Below are positions 1 through 11,700 of a stretch of DNA of 64,000 nucleotides, one piece after another (within the stretch, counting starts at the first letter, position 1; each line of letters opens with the position of its first letter). The notes below the pieces were generated by a model. The model was not told where the DNA came from and did no database searches. It saw nothing but the letters and a program-made list of their open reading frames with translations. The position numbers were made by a program, and so were the translations under genes. The stretch is from Angiostrongylus vasorum (lineage: Eukaryota > Nematoda > Chromadorea > Rhabditida > Metastrongylidae): contig JADANN010000198.1 of assembly GCA_018806985.1 (NCBI GenBank), positions 915,501 through 979,500 on the forward strand. The letters are read 5' to 3'.

Positions 1-1370
1 CAAAAAAGCACTCGATAAATCACCCACGACTTCTACTCTGACCTCTTCAACAACCACGTCATCCTGTGTCCACATGAAATGAGGCGGAATGGACATGTCG
101 CCATTGTGATTCCACCTTCCGAACTCCGACATGTTCGCTAATCAGTTAACAGCCTTACAACAACACGAAGTATAAGTCCCGAATACTGAGGATCTGCCAA
201 TCCCATCAGCACGCAATATTCTGCTGTTGTACAAGAAAGGAGGCCTACATGACATCGGTGAATATCGCCCAATTTGTCTGTTGTTCTCTTCATTCGAGTC
301 ATCGTGAACAGGAATGACAGAACACTGTACGAAGAACAGCCATGTGCTCAAGCAGGGTTTTGAGAAGAATTTAGTACGACGAACCACATAAACACGATAA
401 TGAGATTCGTTGAAGTATAGTGAGAACATTAGAGATACTATTAAGCTTTTTATTTACTGCCTACTCTTTGTAATGGCAGAGCATGTTGCGAAGTAGAACT
501 TCTATGATGCTGAGATATCTGCAAAACTCCGGACTGCAGGTGTTTGCGATAGGGAACGAAGGCGCTATTACCCTTTCCGGGGGCTAACGCGTTCACCACC
601 ACACCATGCGAGTCCTTCGTTTCGCCTGTCTCTCAGCTAGTTCTATCGATCACTGCCATCATCGATATCGTGTTCGTTCCCCACCACAAGCACCTGCGCT
701 CCGGAGTTTTGCAAATATCTCAGCATTATAGAAATTAGAGACACTTTTTGTCTCACTGACTTAAAAAGCCATGTACTCAGCTACGATATGGGCGAAGATT
801 GGTTTTCTGAAGATTGAAGCTGTCCTCGGTCAATACAAGAATTCAAACTGTGTAGTATGGGAATGAAAGTCGATGGTCGATAACAACACCATCTCCGTTT
901 TTCTTATACCTTCAAGTATCTGCCAAGTGAAACGAATGTTAGCCTGTTTTAACAACCCTTTGAATAGAATGCTCTTCAAATTGAGCTTCATTAAAGCAAT
1001 ATTTATGAAAAACAGACTTATCGCTGATGCGGCATTCGCGCTCATCGGTGTGAATATGCTATTCCGAACGCTCCAGCTATATGTGTCTGCGTGGAGAAGT
1101 CGAAATGATGAACGACCCAGCTGTAGATCTGAACAGGAGAAAGCGAGCGGCTTAAGGAGCTTTCAATAGTATCGACAAGAAGTGGAAAAGAAAACATCGT
1201 GGTTGCCTCGACGTACGCGTCGAAAACCTAGCTGCTACCCGAGCAGAGTGAAGAAAGCAACAGCGTCTCACGTTACAGCAAAAGCCACAATACGACCTCG
1301 ATCAGCTCCACGGACGACATGAAAATAAAAGAAAATCGAAAAACTGCAAGAACTCGTGCGAAATGTCGCA
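1..1370 (+). mobile_element. RTE-type LINE fragment, degenerate, with nested R3 copy
   Basis: Two blocks (1-430 and 740-1370) resemble the 33.9-35.3 kb LINE. They include the HEMRRNGHVAIV-type segment, the reverse-transcriptase region around ARNILLLYKKGG and YRPICL, and then the AERMLADF/IFMKNRL region and the SWRSRNDERPS tail. The two blocks are separated by an inserted R3 palindrome (437-740). Several stop codons and frameshifts show that it is dead. Confidence 0.75.
437..740. repeat. R3 palindromic repeat inserted in LINE fragment
   Basis: Inverted arms both carry the R3 hallmark (GAGATATCTGCAAAACTCCG on one side and its complement near 700-718) around a GAACG...CGCT / AGCGCGTTCG core. 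Fits a short foldback element or two head-to-head copies. Confidence 0.75.
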
Positions 1371-1379
1371 TTAGCTAGG

Positions 1380-1765
1380 TATCTTACTTACTGCCATACT
1401 TGGATAGCCAGTCCTCACTAGTTGCGTGGGCACCACATGATCCACATTTTTCCTGAGTTTTACTGGTTTAGCTATTGTGGCTCCCTGGAGTGCCGAGGTT
1501 AGACAGGCCAAAGTCTGCCCCAGGTCGTCACCACCACAAATTGTCGCCGCCTTTGTTGATCAGAGGAGGATTTGCCACCATGCGACTAGTTTGCTACCAG
1601 GATAGTGACGGATCCGGCTACTGGTTTGCTTTTAGCTGGGCTTCCCGATGGAGACGCCGGACTCCTTCTCAGCTTGGGAGATCCTGCCGAGGGGACGAGT
1701 TCCCCGCTGTACCTCGCAGTCCGACACCCAGGAACACCTGCCAGCCGTGACGAGGCAGTAAACTG
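1380..1765 (+). repeat. R4 dispersed repeat
   Basis: About 385 nt, starting in a TTACTTACTG-rich stretch, with internal blocks GAGGTTAGACAGGCCAAAGT, TCTGCCCCAGGTCGTCACCA and AACACCTGCCAGCCGTGACG, all shared with copies at 10690, 36455 and 53395. No protein or tRNA similarity recognised. Confidence 0.75.
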
Positions 1766-2099
1766 TTGGGATTAGCTAAGCATCTATGTAAGTAAAATGC
1801 ATCCTTTAAACCATGTTGCCGTCCAGATGTATGATTACTGGGATCCCAAAACAACATCATAAATTTATTTTGTTCTTAAGAACTCCCTCGATGAGATGGA
1901 TGAATGAAAGATTGAAAGTAAAACAGCTTATTTTTTTCAGTGCAATTCCTTGTATTTCACCTAACACCCTGCCAGGAATAAATAATACCTAGTAAATGAA
2001 AGCTTAAACATTGTGATTTCGACTGCAGTTTCAGCCTAACTGGGGTTTTAACGGTTGTTTGATGATACTACCGCTTGGATAAAAAAGTGGCCGAGAGAA

Positions 2100-2245
2100 A
2101 AGCAAAACGAGGGCGCGGTGATGCAGTGGTTAACATTTGAGCCTCTAGAAGACGTAGACGCATGTTCGAATCTAGCATGGGATCGGAGTCTTTGCAAATT
2201 TCTCAGCATCATTATTGTTGAATTTCCTAATACATTCCACAAGAA
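2100..2245 (+). repeat. R3-related tRNA-like piece
   Basis: Carries A-box-like GTGATGCAGTGGTTAAC and B-box-like TGTTCGAATCT about 50 nt apart, followed by TTTGCAAATTTCTCAGCATC, the R3 terminal motif. Too imperfect to be a functional tRNA; it shows the R3 core is tRNA-like. Confidence 0.55.
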
Positions 2246-2555
2246 GCAGTGAAGTATAGATTATTTTTTTCTTCTATTGGAAAAACTAACATTTTAAAGA
2301 CGACGGAAGAACGGAAATAACCCTTAAGCTACTCTTTGCCTATGGAGAGAAAAAAGTTCATATCCAAGAGTGCAGCCGCATTGTCTGTGAAAAAGTAAAC
2401 ATCTAAATAAAGAGGTAATTCCTTCTAACTACGACAGCTGTGCCAAAAAACAAAAATTTAAGAGGATGTCACATTCAGCAGCGAACCTTGGAGGTATTAT
2501 AGTATCTTTGACACTTAAAAAGAAGGTCATCAACTGTCAAAAGGAAGGAACTCAC

Positions 2556-2704
2556 GATTCTGGGACACTCGGGCTCTCCACTGACTAGAATTGTGGTCAG
2601 ATCGAGCAACTCGCCGCGATCCTCGTCGTAGACGTTGAATGGAGCCGGTGTGTGCGTGACGTACAACGTGTACGCGCACAGGAACAGCAGGTAGATGGCC
2701 AACG
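2556..2704 (-). CDS. trpa-1: trpa-1 exon 21, S1 helix and S1-S2 loop
   Basis: Residues 788-837: [20 protein letters not shown], then [16 protein letters not shown] and SGEPECPRI. The hydrophobic run is the first membrane segment and the acidic stretch begins the extracellular S1-S2 loop. The acceptor is aattgtag and the donor is AATC|gtgagt, in phase 0. I found no convincing next exon between 2555 and 1. Confidence 0.93.
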
Positions 2705-5700
2705 CTACAATTGACAATTGGTAACAATTGTCGCGGAGATTATTTGGGAATTTCCCTCAGTTGTTTCATTTTGAACCCACGCTTAGTTGAAGGAACACCA
2801 TTTGCTGTATGAAATTATCATTAAATGGTGCATCAGAAAGAAAGGACTTTAAAAGACTAAGTTCAATGAAAAGTTATTTCGTGTGGTTATTTGGTAAATA
2901 CGTTAACGAAGGCGAGAAGAAGTTTGACACAGAACAACCCTCCGCGAAAGATCGCAGAAGTTATGGGAATAACTTAGTCGTAAAATATCAAGCCTCCCTT
3001 CCAAGGGCGGCGACTAGTGAAGACATGTAAATGCCCCCAGGACGGCAATCTCTAGACACCACGCAAAAATCTTGCTTGACCAGCGACATACCACTAGATG
3101 AGTCTGCAGAGGCTTACGTGATTTTTCATAAAAACGAATTATGCATTAATTGTCAAGTATAACATAAAAGGATAAAGCTCTCGGCGTTGATCAATCCTTG
3201 AGGGATGCACCATGCATTCGATTTCATTAAGTATCGTTGGAGGTGATTAAATGCATATCTGGCTTTTACAATGATTCGCAGTGGCCTACCGATGTATCAA
3301 GCTAGTGCTGCTATCCTCCCAGACAAGTCTAGTACGAATTTGCCGACCCCGGAGGGATGGAAGGCTCGGTAGGCTATGGGTGCGGGGATCGATTCCACGT
3401 GTGTGGCAAGGCGCCCCCGACCACTGGACCACACGAGCCCTTTAGTGACAGGTATATGTGGAATATTTCAAGTGAAATATTATAAGTCGGAGATGTCTAG
3501 CAAAACAAGAAGTGTTGGGTATGAAACGATTATATGAAAAGCATAGGTAACGATTAGATGACCACAGCCCTGATCAGAATGAATACACAGGTTAGCAGAT
3601 TATCAGGTACTCGACAGTGTGGTGACGGAATCATTCTGCAATTCTATTCATTCCATCAGTTAATTTATTGCATGGGTTCGATTGCGAACTGAGTCTCTGT
3701 TTCTTGCTTCCTTATTGTCACCTTAAATTTTAAGCGTACGCTTTTCCTTCAATCCCGAGGCACCCATTTAAGGCGGTCGAAGGTTTTCTTTTGCGAAAAA
3801 GCGCTTCATTGTTTTCATCACAGGTGACAATCGGCTCTTGTAGATTTGAGAAGAGTTTATTATTTTGCGAAGAAGATTCTTCCAACGGTCGCAGTTTCCG
3901 TGGGTAATTGATCGACCGAACAACGAGGATAATAATCCGTGTAAAAAACAGGAATCAGAAACAGAAAAAAAAAGAAAGAAAGGAAAGAAATGTCAGGAAC
4001 GGACAAGTATGTGAACAATTTCCATCCACATTTGTTATCATTGGATTGTATACTTGTTTAACAATAAAGCCATTGCTGCTGCAATCTATTTTTTTCTGTT
4101 ATACAGCTGGGTGGCTTCTCAATAAGCATTGTACCAGCTTTTTTCTGCTTTAATATCTTTACAACTGTTTCAGCAATACTTGTTTCCGGACATGTCGGCT
4201 TCTAACATCAACACATCTATGAGAGTCTTAACTGAGACGAATATCAACATGGCAGGAAAACCTAGTCGGTTAAAGGTGTCACGGCTTTTATATCTATTAT
4301 ATTTCGCCGTGAAGACACTTTAGCTTCTCTAAAAACGAATTCCATTGCTTTTATTGTACAGCTATCGTCCTCTTTTCTAGTGATGTTACGGGACTTTTCG
4401 TGTCATTCATTGATTAATAGAGATATGAAATCTTCAAAAATTTATGATCCAACAGGATGCTAATGAAACTGGCCAATCTCTAGAATAGCCTTTTTGATGC
4501 TCCACGACTTTTCCGCAGTATCATCGACGCAGTTGAGTTATCAGCACTCGGTTTTGATCGCATAACTCAGAGCAGAAAGAACGGCTGAGTTGATTGGTAT
4601 TTTTACTCAAAAAGCCAAAAAAACGGTCCATGGAGCTCGTTGTCTACGGGTTAATGGACTCTTCCCGTCACTGTATATAGTGATCAGACGAAATTTCTGA
4701 TGAACAATATTTAGCTTTTTTATTTTCTGCCTTTTATATTTTTTATGGCAGGTTATTACTATGCGAAATACAACCACAAGATTGCTGAGATATTTGCAAA
4801 ACTCCGGACCGCAGGTGTTTGCGGTGGGGAACGAACGCGCTATTGTCCTTTCTGGGGAGTAACGCGTTCACCACCACACCATGCGGGTCCTTCGTTTCGC
4901 CTGTCTCTCAGCTAGTTCTTATCGATCTCTGCCGTCAGCAATCACCCGTCACCGGGACTGATCTGGGGAGCTCATATCGGCATTAAACCCAGTATAAGCT
5001 GAGGCTGAAAGATAGAAATCTACAATATTGTAGCTTTCAACTATCTGCCTCAGCTTTATACTGGGTTTAATGCCGATATGGGCTCCCCAGATCAGTCCCG
5101 GTGACGGGTGATTGCTGACGGCAGAGATCGATAAGAACTAGCTGAGAGACAGGCGAAACGAAGGACCCGCATGGTGTGGTGGTGAACGCGTTACTCCCCA
5201 GAAAGGACAATAGCGCGTTCGTTCCCCACCGCAAACACCTGCGGTCCCGGAGTTTTGCAAATAGCTCAGCAATCTTGTGGTTGTATTTCTGATGAACATT
5301 TAAGTAAAGTTATGTCCATGTGTTGAATTGGAAACGGTAGCTTTCGTCGTTGCGAATTCCACAAATGTATTAAGTCATAAATATTTATTGTTCGCACTAT
5401 TGCTGTAATCATTTCAACGCTTACTTATTGCTATAATAATGCCGACTGATATGATACACCCAAAGCAAAAAAATTTGCACTGTTTGGCTTAATGACTTCA
5501 AACTTTTATGAAATCAACTCGAAGTGTAATCAAAGCATGAACTCAAGGAAACGCCACGACCGGCTTTCTGTTAACCTCTGTACTGATCAAATAACTTGTC
5601 AATTTGTCAAATAATAATTTGATTCGAGTTCATTGATTGATGAATTTCTCATTTGGGTCACCATTCTTAGATATGCAATACCATCTTAAATCCTAACATA

Positions 5701-8700
5701 ACTTCGAAGCAGGACACTGTATGGTATAATCAAATGCGATATACGTGATGACACTACTCACCGAAGTAGTAAACGTATCGGCCAAGATTGTTCCACTTGT
5801 GCTTTAGCAGTGCTAAAACCAAAGGATGTGAAAGAAGAACTTCACATTTCGCCTAAAATAATACAAGGATACTTCGAAACATTGCGCTAGTGCAACTTAT
5901 AAATTCAAAATCGATCCTGATGCGCAAGAATCTAAAGCACGGAGATCCATACTAATCCTAAATTTTCAAGACACTGGAAACAATTTCCGTCCCGAACTAT
6001 GTTCACTACCCTAAGGTGTGTGCACGTTGCTTATCCATAGAGGCTTAGGACAAGTCTACAGTCAAGAAGGACTAGATTCAAAACTAAACGACCTAGGATT
6101 TCTATTTCACAGAGCACGTTGCTCGACGACCAACCATCATTTTGAGCGGGTGATTTTTGTAGACGACGTCGTAGTCGTCAGAGTAGGCTTTTGCGCCTTG
6201 CCTGAGAGTTCCATCCGCCTTGTACGGGCTCACTGTTGACAGCAGCTCTGATGAATTCACAATGAGAACGGCATTGTATGGACAACATTCATAAAACAGC
6301 ATAAACGTATGGCACACATCCAATACTCGTGTTGATACCGATCAATGAAAATATGGAAAAATGGAAAAAAAAACAAAGGCAGAGGATGAGGGAGGAATTC
6401 TAAACTGTCACATTTACGGCAAATACTATCTATTTCCCACAAAATTTGCAGCGACCAAGGGACAAATATTGTGTACTTTACCCTTTTAAAAGAATGACTG
6501 GTAAGTTTTGAGCAACAACTAGTTAACTACACATTTCCTAGGTGTAATTGTTGGTAATTTCGTCCGTCTATGCTTTTGGAAAATTCTCCAAGCAAAATAA
6601 GATTGGAAAATCTAGTTTGACTATACCAGAAGTGACAATATTGACTTTTTATTTGTTGCCTAATTCAATTTTTTTTATAGCAGGGTATTATGCGAAATAC
6701 AACCACAATGTTGTTGGGATATTTGCAAAACTCCGGACTACAGGTGTCTGCGATGGGGAACGAACGCGCTATTACTCTTTCCGGGTCACCGATCGATAGA
6801 ACTAGTTGGGAGATAGGGGAAACGAAGGACCCGTATGGTGTTGGTGGGGTGGTGGATGCGTTAGCCCCCGGAAAGGGTAATAGCGCATTCGTTCCCCACT
6901 GCAGACACCTGCGGTCCGGAGTTTTGCAAATATCACAGCACGATCGCATTTATACCGGAAATGTTCCAAAAAAATCTTTCCTCGAAAGATTAATGATGAA
7001 ACGTACGTACTTGTTCCATCTTTCGAGGGCATCATGTATGTGTCGTCCAGAAGTGTGAAATCGTATTCGCAGAAAAAACATGGACTTTTTGGGTTCTCTT
7101 CGTCGTATCTTGAAAGATATAATTCACAAGAATTTCTATATGAAGTGCGTTTATGTTCAAAGCACAACCATAAAGGATAAAGCTCTTGGAGTTGATCAAT
7201 CTCTGAGGGATGTGCCATGCATTCGACTTCATTAAGTATCGTTGGAGGCGATTGAATGCATATATGGCCTTTACAATGACTCGCGGTGGCCTATCGATGT
7301 ATCCCGCCAGTGCTGCTATCCTCCCAGACAACTCTGGCACCAAATTGCCGACCGGGAAGGATAGAAGGTTTGGTGAGCATGGGCGCATGGATCAATTTCA
7401 CGTGTGTGTCGCAGTGGTGCCTCCAACCATTGCGCTACACGCGCCCTCAGCAGCACAACCATAACACCTCGAAAATGTTGCACAAAAACCAGAAAATGCC
7501 CCCACGAAGTTGGTTTGGGGTTGTGGTGAATCCGTAGCACATGCATACTTACCTGATGCATTTGTCGAATACCTTTCCGGCGAGTTCAGGATATTTGCGG
7601 ATGAGCTTCCTCAGCGGAGTGTCCCTCGCTATACTGTGCCGCCCGATTGGCAATTCATCCACGGGTGACATGATACTCATCCAATCTTCGGATTCCAAAA
7701 GCGCATAAGCCACCTCTCTGAATTAATCGATTCATCAAATATCTTGGCGGTTAGCCATTTTCCCCGCAAATTGTAAAAACAACGACCGCCTTTACAAGCT
7801 AGTATTCGCATTATTCAGTTTGGTCATTGAAAAACTACACTCACAGACGCTGTATGACACGTGAGATAATCGCTGCAAGAAATGCAAGACACAACCGTAA
7901 CCTCTTTCCCCACACCATCACTGTCGAATAGCTCAGAAGGGACCAGCTTCATATTCATTACTGATATCACAAGAAGAAGCTGTCACGACGTTCGTGCAGA
8001 ATGAAAGCAACCCAAGTAGATTCTTGTTTAAAATTAAGGCACTCCTTATTAATGTGTGGCAAAGGGGGATTAGATATTGGTATTTATTCATTTATCATTT
8101 TTTTTATATGATCTATCTTCACGTCTACAGTGCGGATCCCAGCACTTCTCACATTCGATTCGTTTACTCGCATCCATTGTCCACGAAGATCTTCCAACTT
8201 CACCAGTGGGCTCAGTTGCTGTTTGAGGATATTCATTTCATCTTTAATGTTGTAGAATGCTGGTCGAGTAATTCTCCCTGGAGTCCTGAGAAAGCCGGGC
8301 TGGAGCTTCTCCAAACGGATTGCAGAGAGATTTTTTTCCTAGACAAGTCCGATACCAATTTCCCGATCCCGGAGGGATGAGAGGCTTGGTTGGGCCGGGG
8401 CGGAATCGAACTAGCACCATGCTCGTAATGAAGGGCATACATCACTACCACTGTGCTATCCGCCCCTTAGAAATTGGTACTAACCAGTTATCATTAGTAC
8501 CATTTGCTGGAGGAGCTCGAAATATCCGGTTGTGGTAGTGTTACTTTGCTGAGTAGACATTTAGTGTGGCTTAATAAGGAAACTCTTCCGCATAGAGTTT
8601 TTGCTTCAACTGTTCTCAGATACAAAGGTTTTTAAAGAATGCGGGTGTGATTTGTTCATCACTTGGTCTACGAAAATCATCGTATAGGTAAGAATTGTCA

Positions 8701-11700
8701 TGACGAATTTACACCTAAAAAAATAGAATGAGGGTCTGGTACATCCTTACGTTGGCCATAAACGCCTTACACTGTATTTATTTTATCTTTGCCAATTTTT
8801 TGGGTAATCCACTCCAAACGAATGAGTTTCCCAGAGCATATTCAAAACGCGGCAGTAACAGTTTACGATGACGAAAGTGTCCTGCTGCACTACTACGAGA
8901 AGCTCATTGATTTTGGATGCTTAATGATTTTCTAAAGTAGTATTGATTTGCCATGTTTACGTTTGCTCTGAATGACTTCCAGCGGAGCTCACCGATGATC
9001 GTGCTCAACAGCTAGATCGAGGGCGGTCCTACCGTGCTCGTCCCTCCTGTCGACGGTGGCACCGCGCTCCAGCAACAGCCGTACGATCGCGTCGTGGCCC
9101 AGCGCCGAGGCCAAATGCAAGGCGGTCGAGTCACTGAAATCTGTCAACTTCTATTGCATTAATCTGACACTAAATGTTTGTTTTTTCTCCGTTAAAAATA
9201 TTTACAGTCCACAATAGTTGTTGAAACAGTGAAATTTGTTCTTTCCTTCAACTAGGACCATGAGAAGAAACCATGGCTAGTGGACGCTACGGTTCGGGCC
9301 AGCTAACTCTCTTTGCTGGACATTTAGACGATCATGAGTGAATGGTATCTCAGAATGTAAAGGAAGGTAGTGAGGGCTGCAAATGTGGTCATTTGGAGAT
9401 AGATTTAGGAGTTGTGCTCTATCAAGTTGCATCTGTTCTCGAAGGGAGCGAACGAGAGTGGGATAATTTCTGTGACTTTTTTCATGGCTTCCAAGACAAC
9501 AGTCATTTTTATTTAATTTCGTACGTTAATCAGCAAAGAAAATTCTTGTGTATCACTACGATTTTACGCTAACTGCAAGATAAACAAGTGATTGTGAAGC
9601 TGTGGTGAGTTCTGAAACGATACACCAAAAAGTCATCTCGAAATCAGTAGCCTCTGGGACAGAAAATAAGTTCCCTAGAAATTTTACTTGTCGTCACTTT
9701 TTCCCTATCTAGTTTTTACTCCAGTGTTTAGCAAAGTATACCTTCTTCCTCTTGATGGTCTAGGGATAGCATCAGCGAAGAAAGTCTGTGCACCTACTTA
9801 TTCATTCTGTGCACTGCCTCAGCAATCAGTAGCGATATCGCTGTAGATATAAAACATTGCTTAATGCATAAATAATGTAAGGTCAAAGCACCCATTGTTT
9901 CTTTCTTTACCTATGTCCACTTAAGAGCCTCCATGTCTACTGCCAAAAATCAGTGGTTGAATATTTTAACTCAGGAAATGTAATACCAACATCATATCTC
10001 AAAGACTCAAGTATTTTTAGGTGAACGCCGGATGATACGGCTCCTACGAACCTCTTGTCGTCCTTGTTCTCCATGGTCGCGCCCTTGTCAAGCAGCTGAC
10101 GTACTGTGCCGAGATGGCCTGCGAGCACGGCACACTGCAATGCCGTGTGTTCTAGCGAATTCCTCGCCTCTATATCGGCTCCAGCATCAAGAAGCACCTT
10201 CATCGTCTCAGCCCGACCTGAATTTCCCAGTTCTTTGTTCTATCCGTTAAAGCACTCACTTAGTTCACTTGAAATATTAAAATTGTTTTGCGACGTCGCA
10301 AGTCTTTTTTATCATCTACGAGCCTCTGAGACAGTACAAATCGATAAGCCATTAGATTTCAGTCCTCGCAAGTTTCCAACATTAAATATTTATCATGAAT
10401 GTCGATGCATTGTAAGCTTAAACGAAACTAAATTGGATAAAAAATCACTTTCGCGCTGGATGGTGCGTACAGCAGTTCAGTGCAAAGTTACGCCTAGTGT
10501 GATTCGCTGTGTCATTCACTTCCCTAATAAAAGCAGTGTTCTTGGCTGTCTGGCATTACTTTGCCTAGTCGTTCATATCTAGATGTAGCAGAAATGAATG
10601 AACTACAAACCATGTGCTTCTTTCTATTATTTTGTTGAAGCAGTGTTTCAGCCAAAGAGTTACTTGTCGGTCTGTGAACGTGTTTATTACTTGACTTGTT
10701 ACTTGAACGGCCCGTCATCACTAGTTGTGCGGGGCCCCTAGCATGATCACCATTTTTCGGAGATTTGCTGGTTAAGCCACTGTGGTTCCCTGGAGCCCCG
10801 AGGTCAGCCTGGCCAAAGTCTGCCCCAGGTCTTCACCACCACGGGCAGTCGCAGCTGTTGTGGATCAGGGGAGATTCGCTACCTTGCGACTTTGATACCA
10901 GGACGGTGGCGGATCCTGGAATTGGTTTGCTCTTAGATAGGCTTCCTGATGGAAACGCCGGACTCCTTCTCAACTTGGTAGACCCTGCCGGAGGACGAAT
11001 CCCCCCGCTGTACATTGCAGTCCGACACCCAGGAACACCTCACAACCACGATGAGGCGGTAAACGTGTTTGTTGGAAAGTAGAAAAAAAGCTGTTTGTTA
11101 TAATTCAGAGCGTTATGCTCATATTCATCGATGGCGATAAAAAACTACCAGACAATTTTCTGGATGGCTCGCTCACAATGTTTAAGTCATTATGACAATG
11201 CGAGGGAGCATGTAGCTCAGTGGTTAGAAGTGCCCAGCAATGCACCCAGGATCAGCCACTGTTTCGATCTCAATTCGCAGCCCAGTTAGAAGCTCCATCG
11301 TCTCAGGGTAGTCAAATTCATGCCAAAGTACTGTTGGAGGGTATAGAACGCTGATATGATATGGCAGACCATTGTAGACTATCCTATAGGACAAATTGCG
11401 TTTAATCGCCTCTGTGATGCTTAACGGAGTCGAATGTACGGTGCTCCGGGATCGACAAATGCCTAACGCAGGCTAAGCGGTAATAAGCTTCAATTTCGGG
11501 TTGTCTGAGAAAAGCTTCATTGCTCTTTTGTGAATGAATCACTGTAAAATATTTTAATACAAGGCCAAAACCTTGCCGACGGTTTCATAAAGTAATTGAG
11601 GGATATCCTGATTTTTTCTTAATGTTATAAAAATTTGGTATGAATAGTCATCAATATAAAACATGAACAGGAAATAATTTCAGCACAGTGCATTGCGGTA

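Larger units (their letters stand above)
1..2555. other. trpa-1 intron 21 (incomplete), repeat-filled
   Basis: After the exon 21 donor I see only repeats: an R3-like tRNA-type piece (2100-2245), an R4 copy (1380-1765) and a broken RTE LINE fragment (1-1370) that holds an inserted R3 copy. The stretch 1770-2090 shows nothing recognisable. The next trpa-1 exon is outside the window. Confidence 0.7.
2705..5761. other. trpa-1 intron 20, SINE2 and long palindrome
   Basis: Holds a SINE2 copy (3165-3441) and the long R3 palindrome (4706-5292). The remaining AT-rich sequence (2705-3160, 3445-4700, 5295-5760) shows no coding or structural signal I can support. Confidence 0.7.

Noticed and set aside
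8320..8466. tRNA gene on the minus strand suggested by A- and B-box sequences
   Set aside because: No cloverleaf can be completed and the segment is repeated with a SINE core and tail; it is the head of SINE1. The same applies to SINE2 heads.
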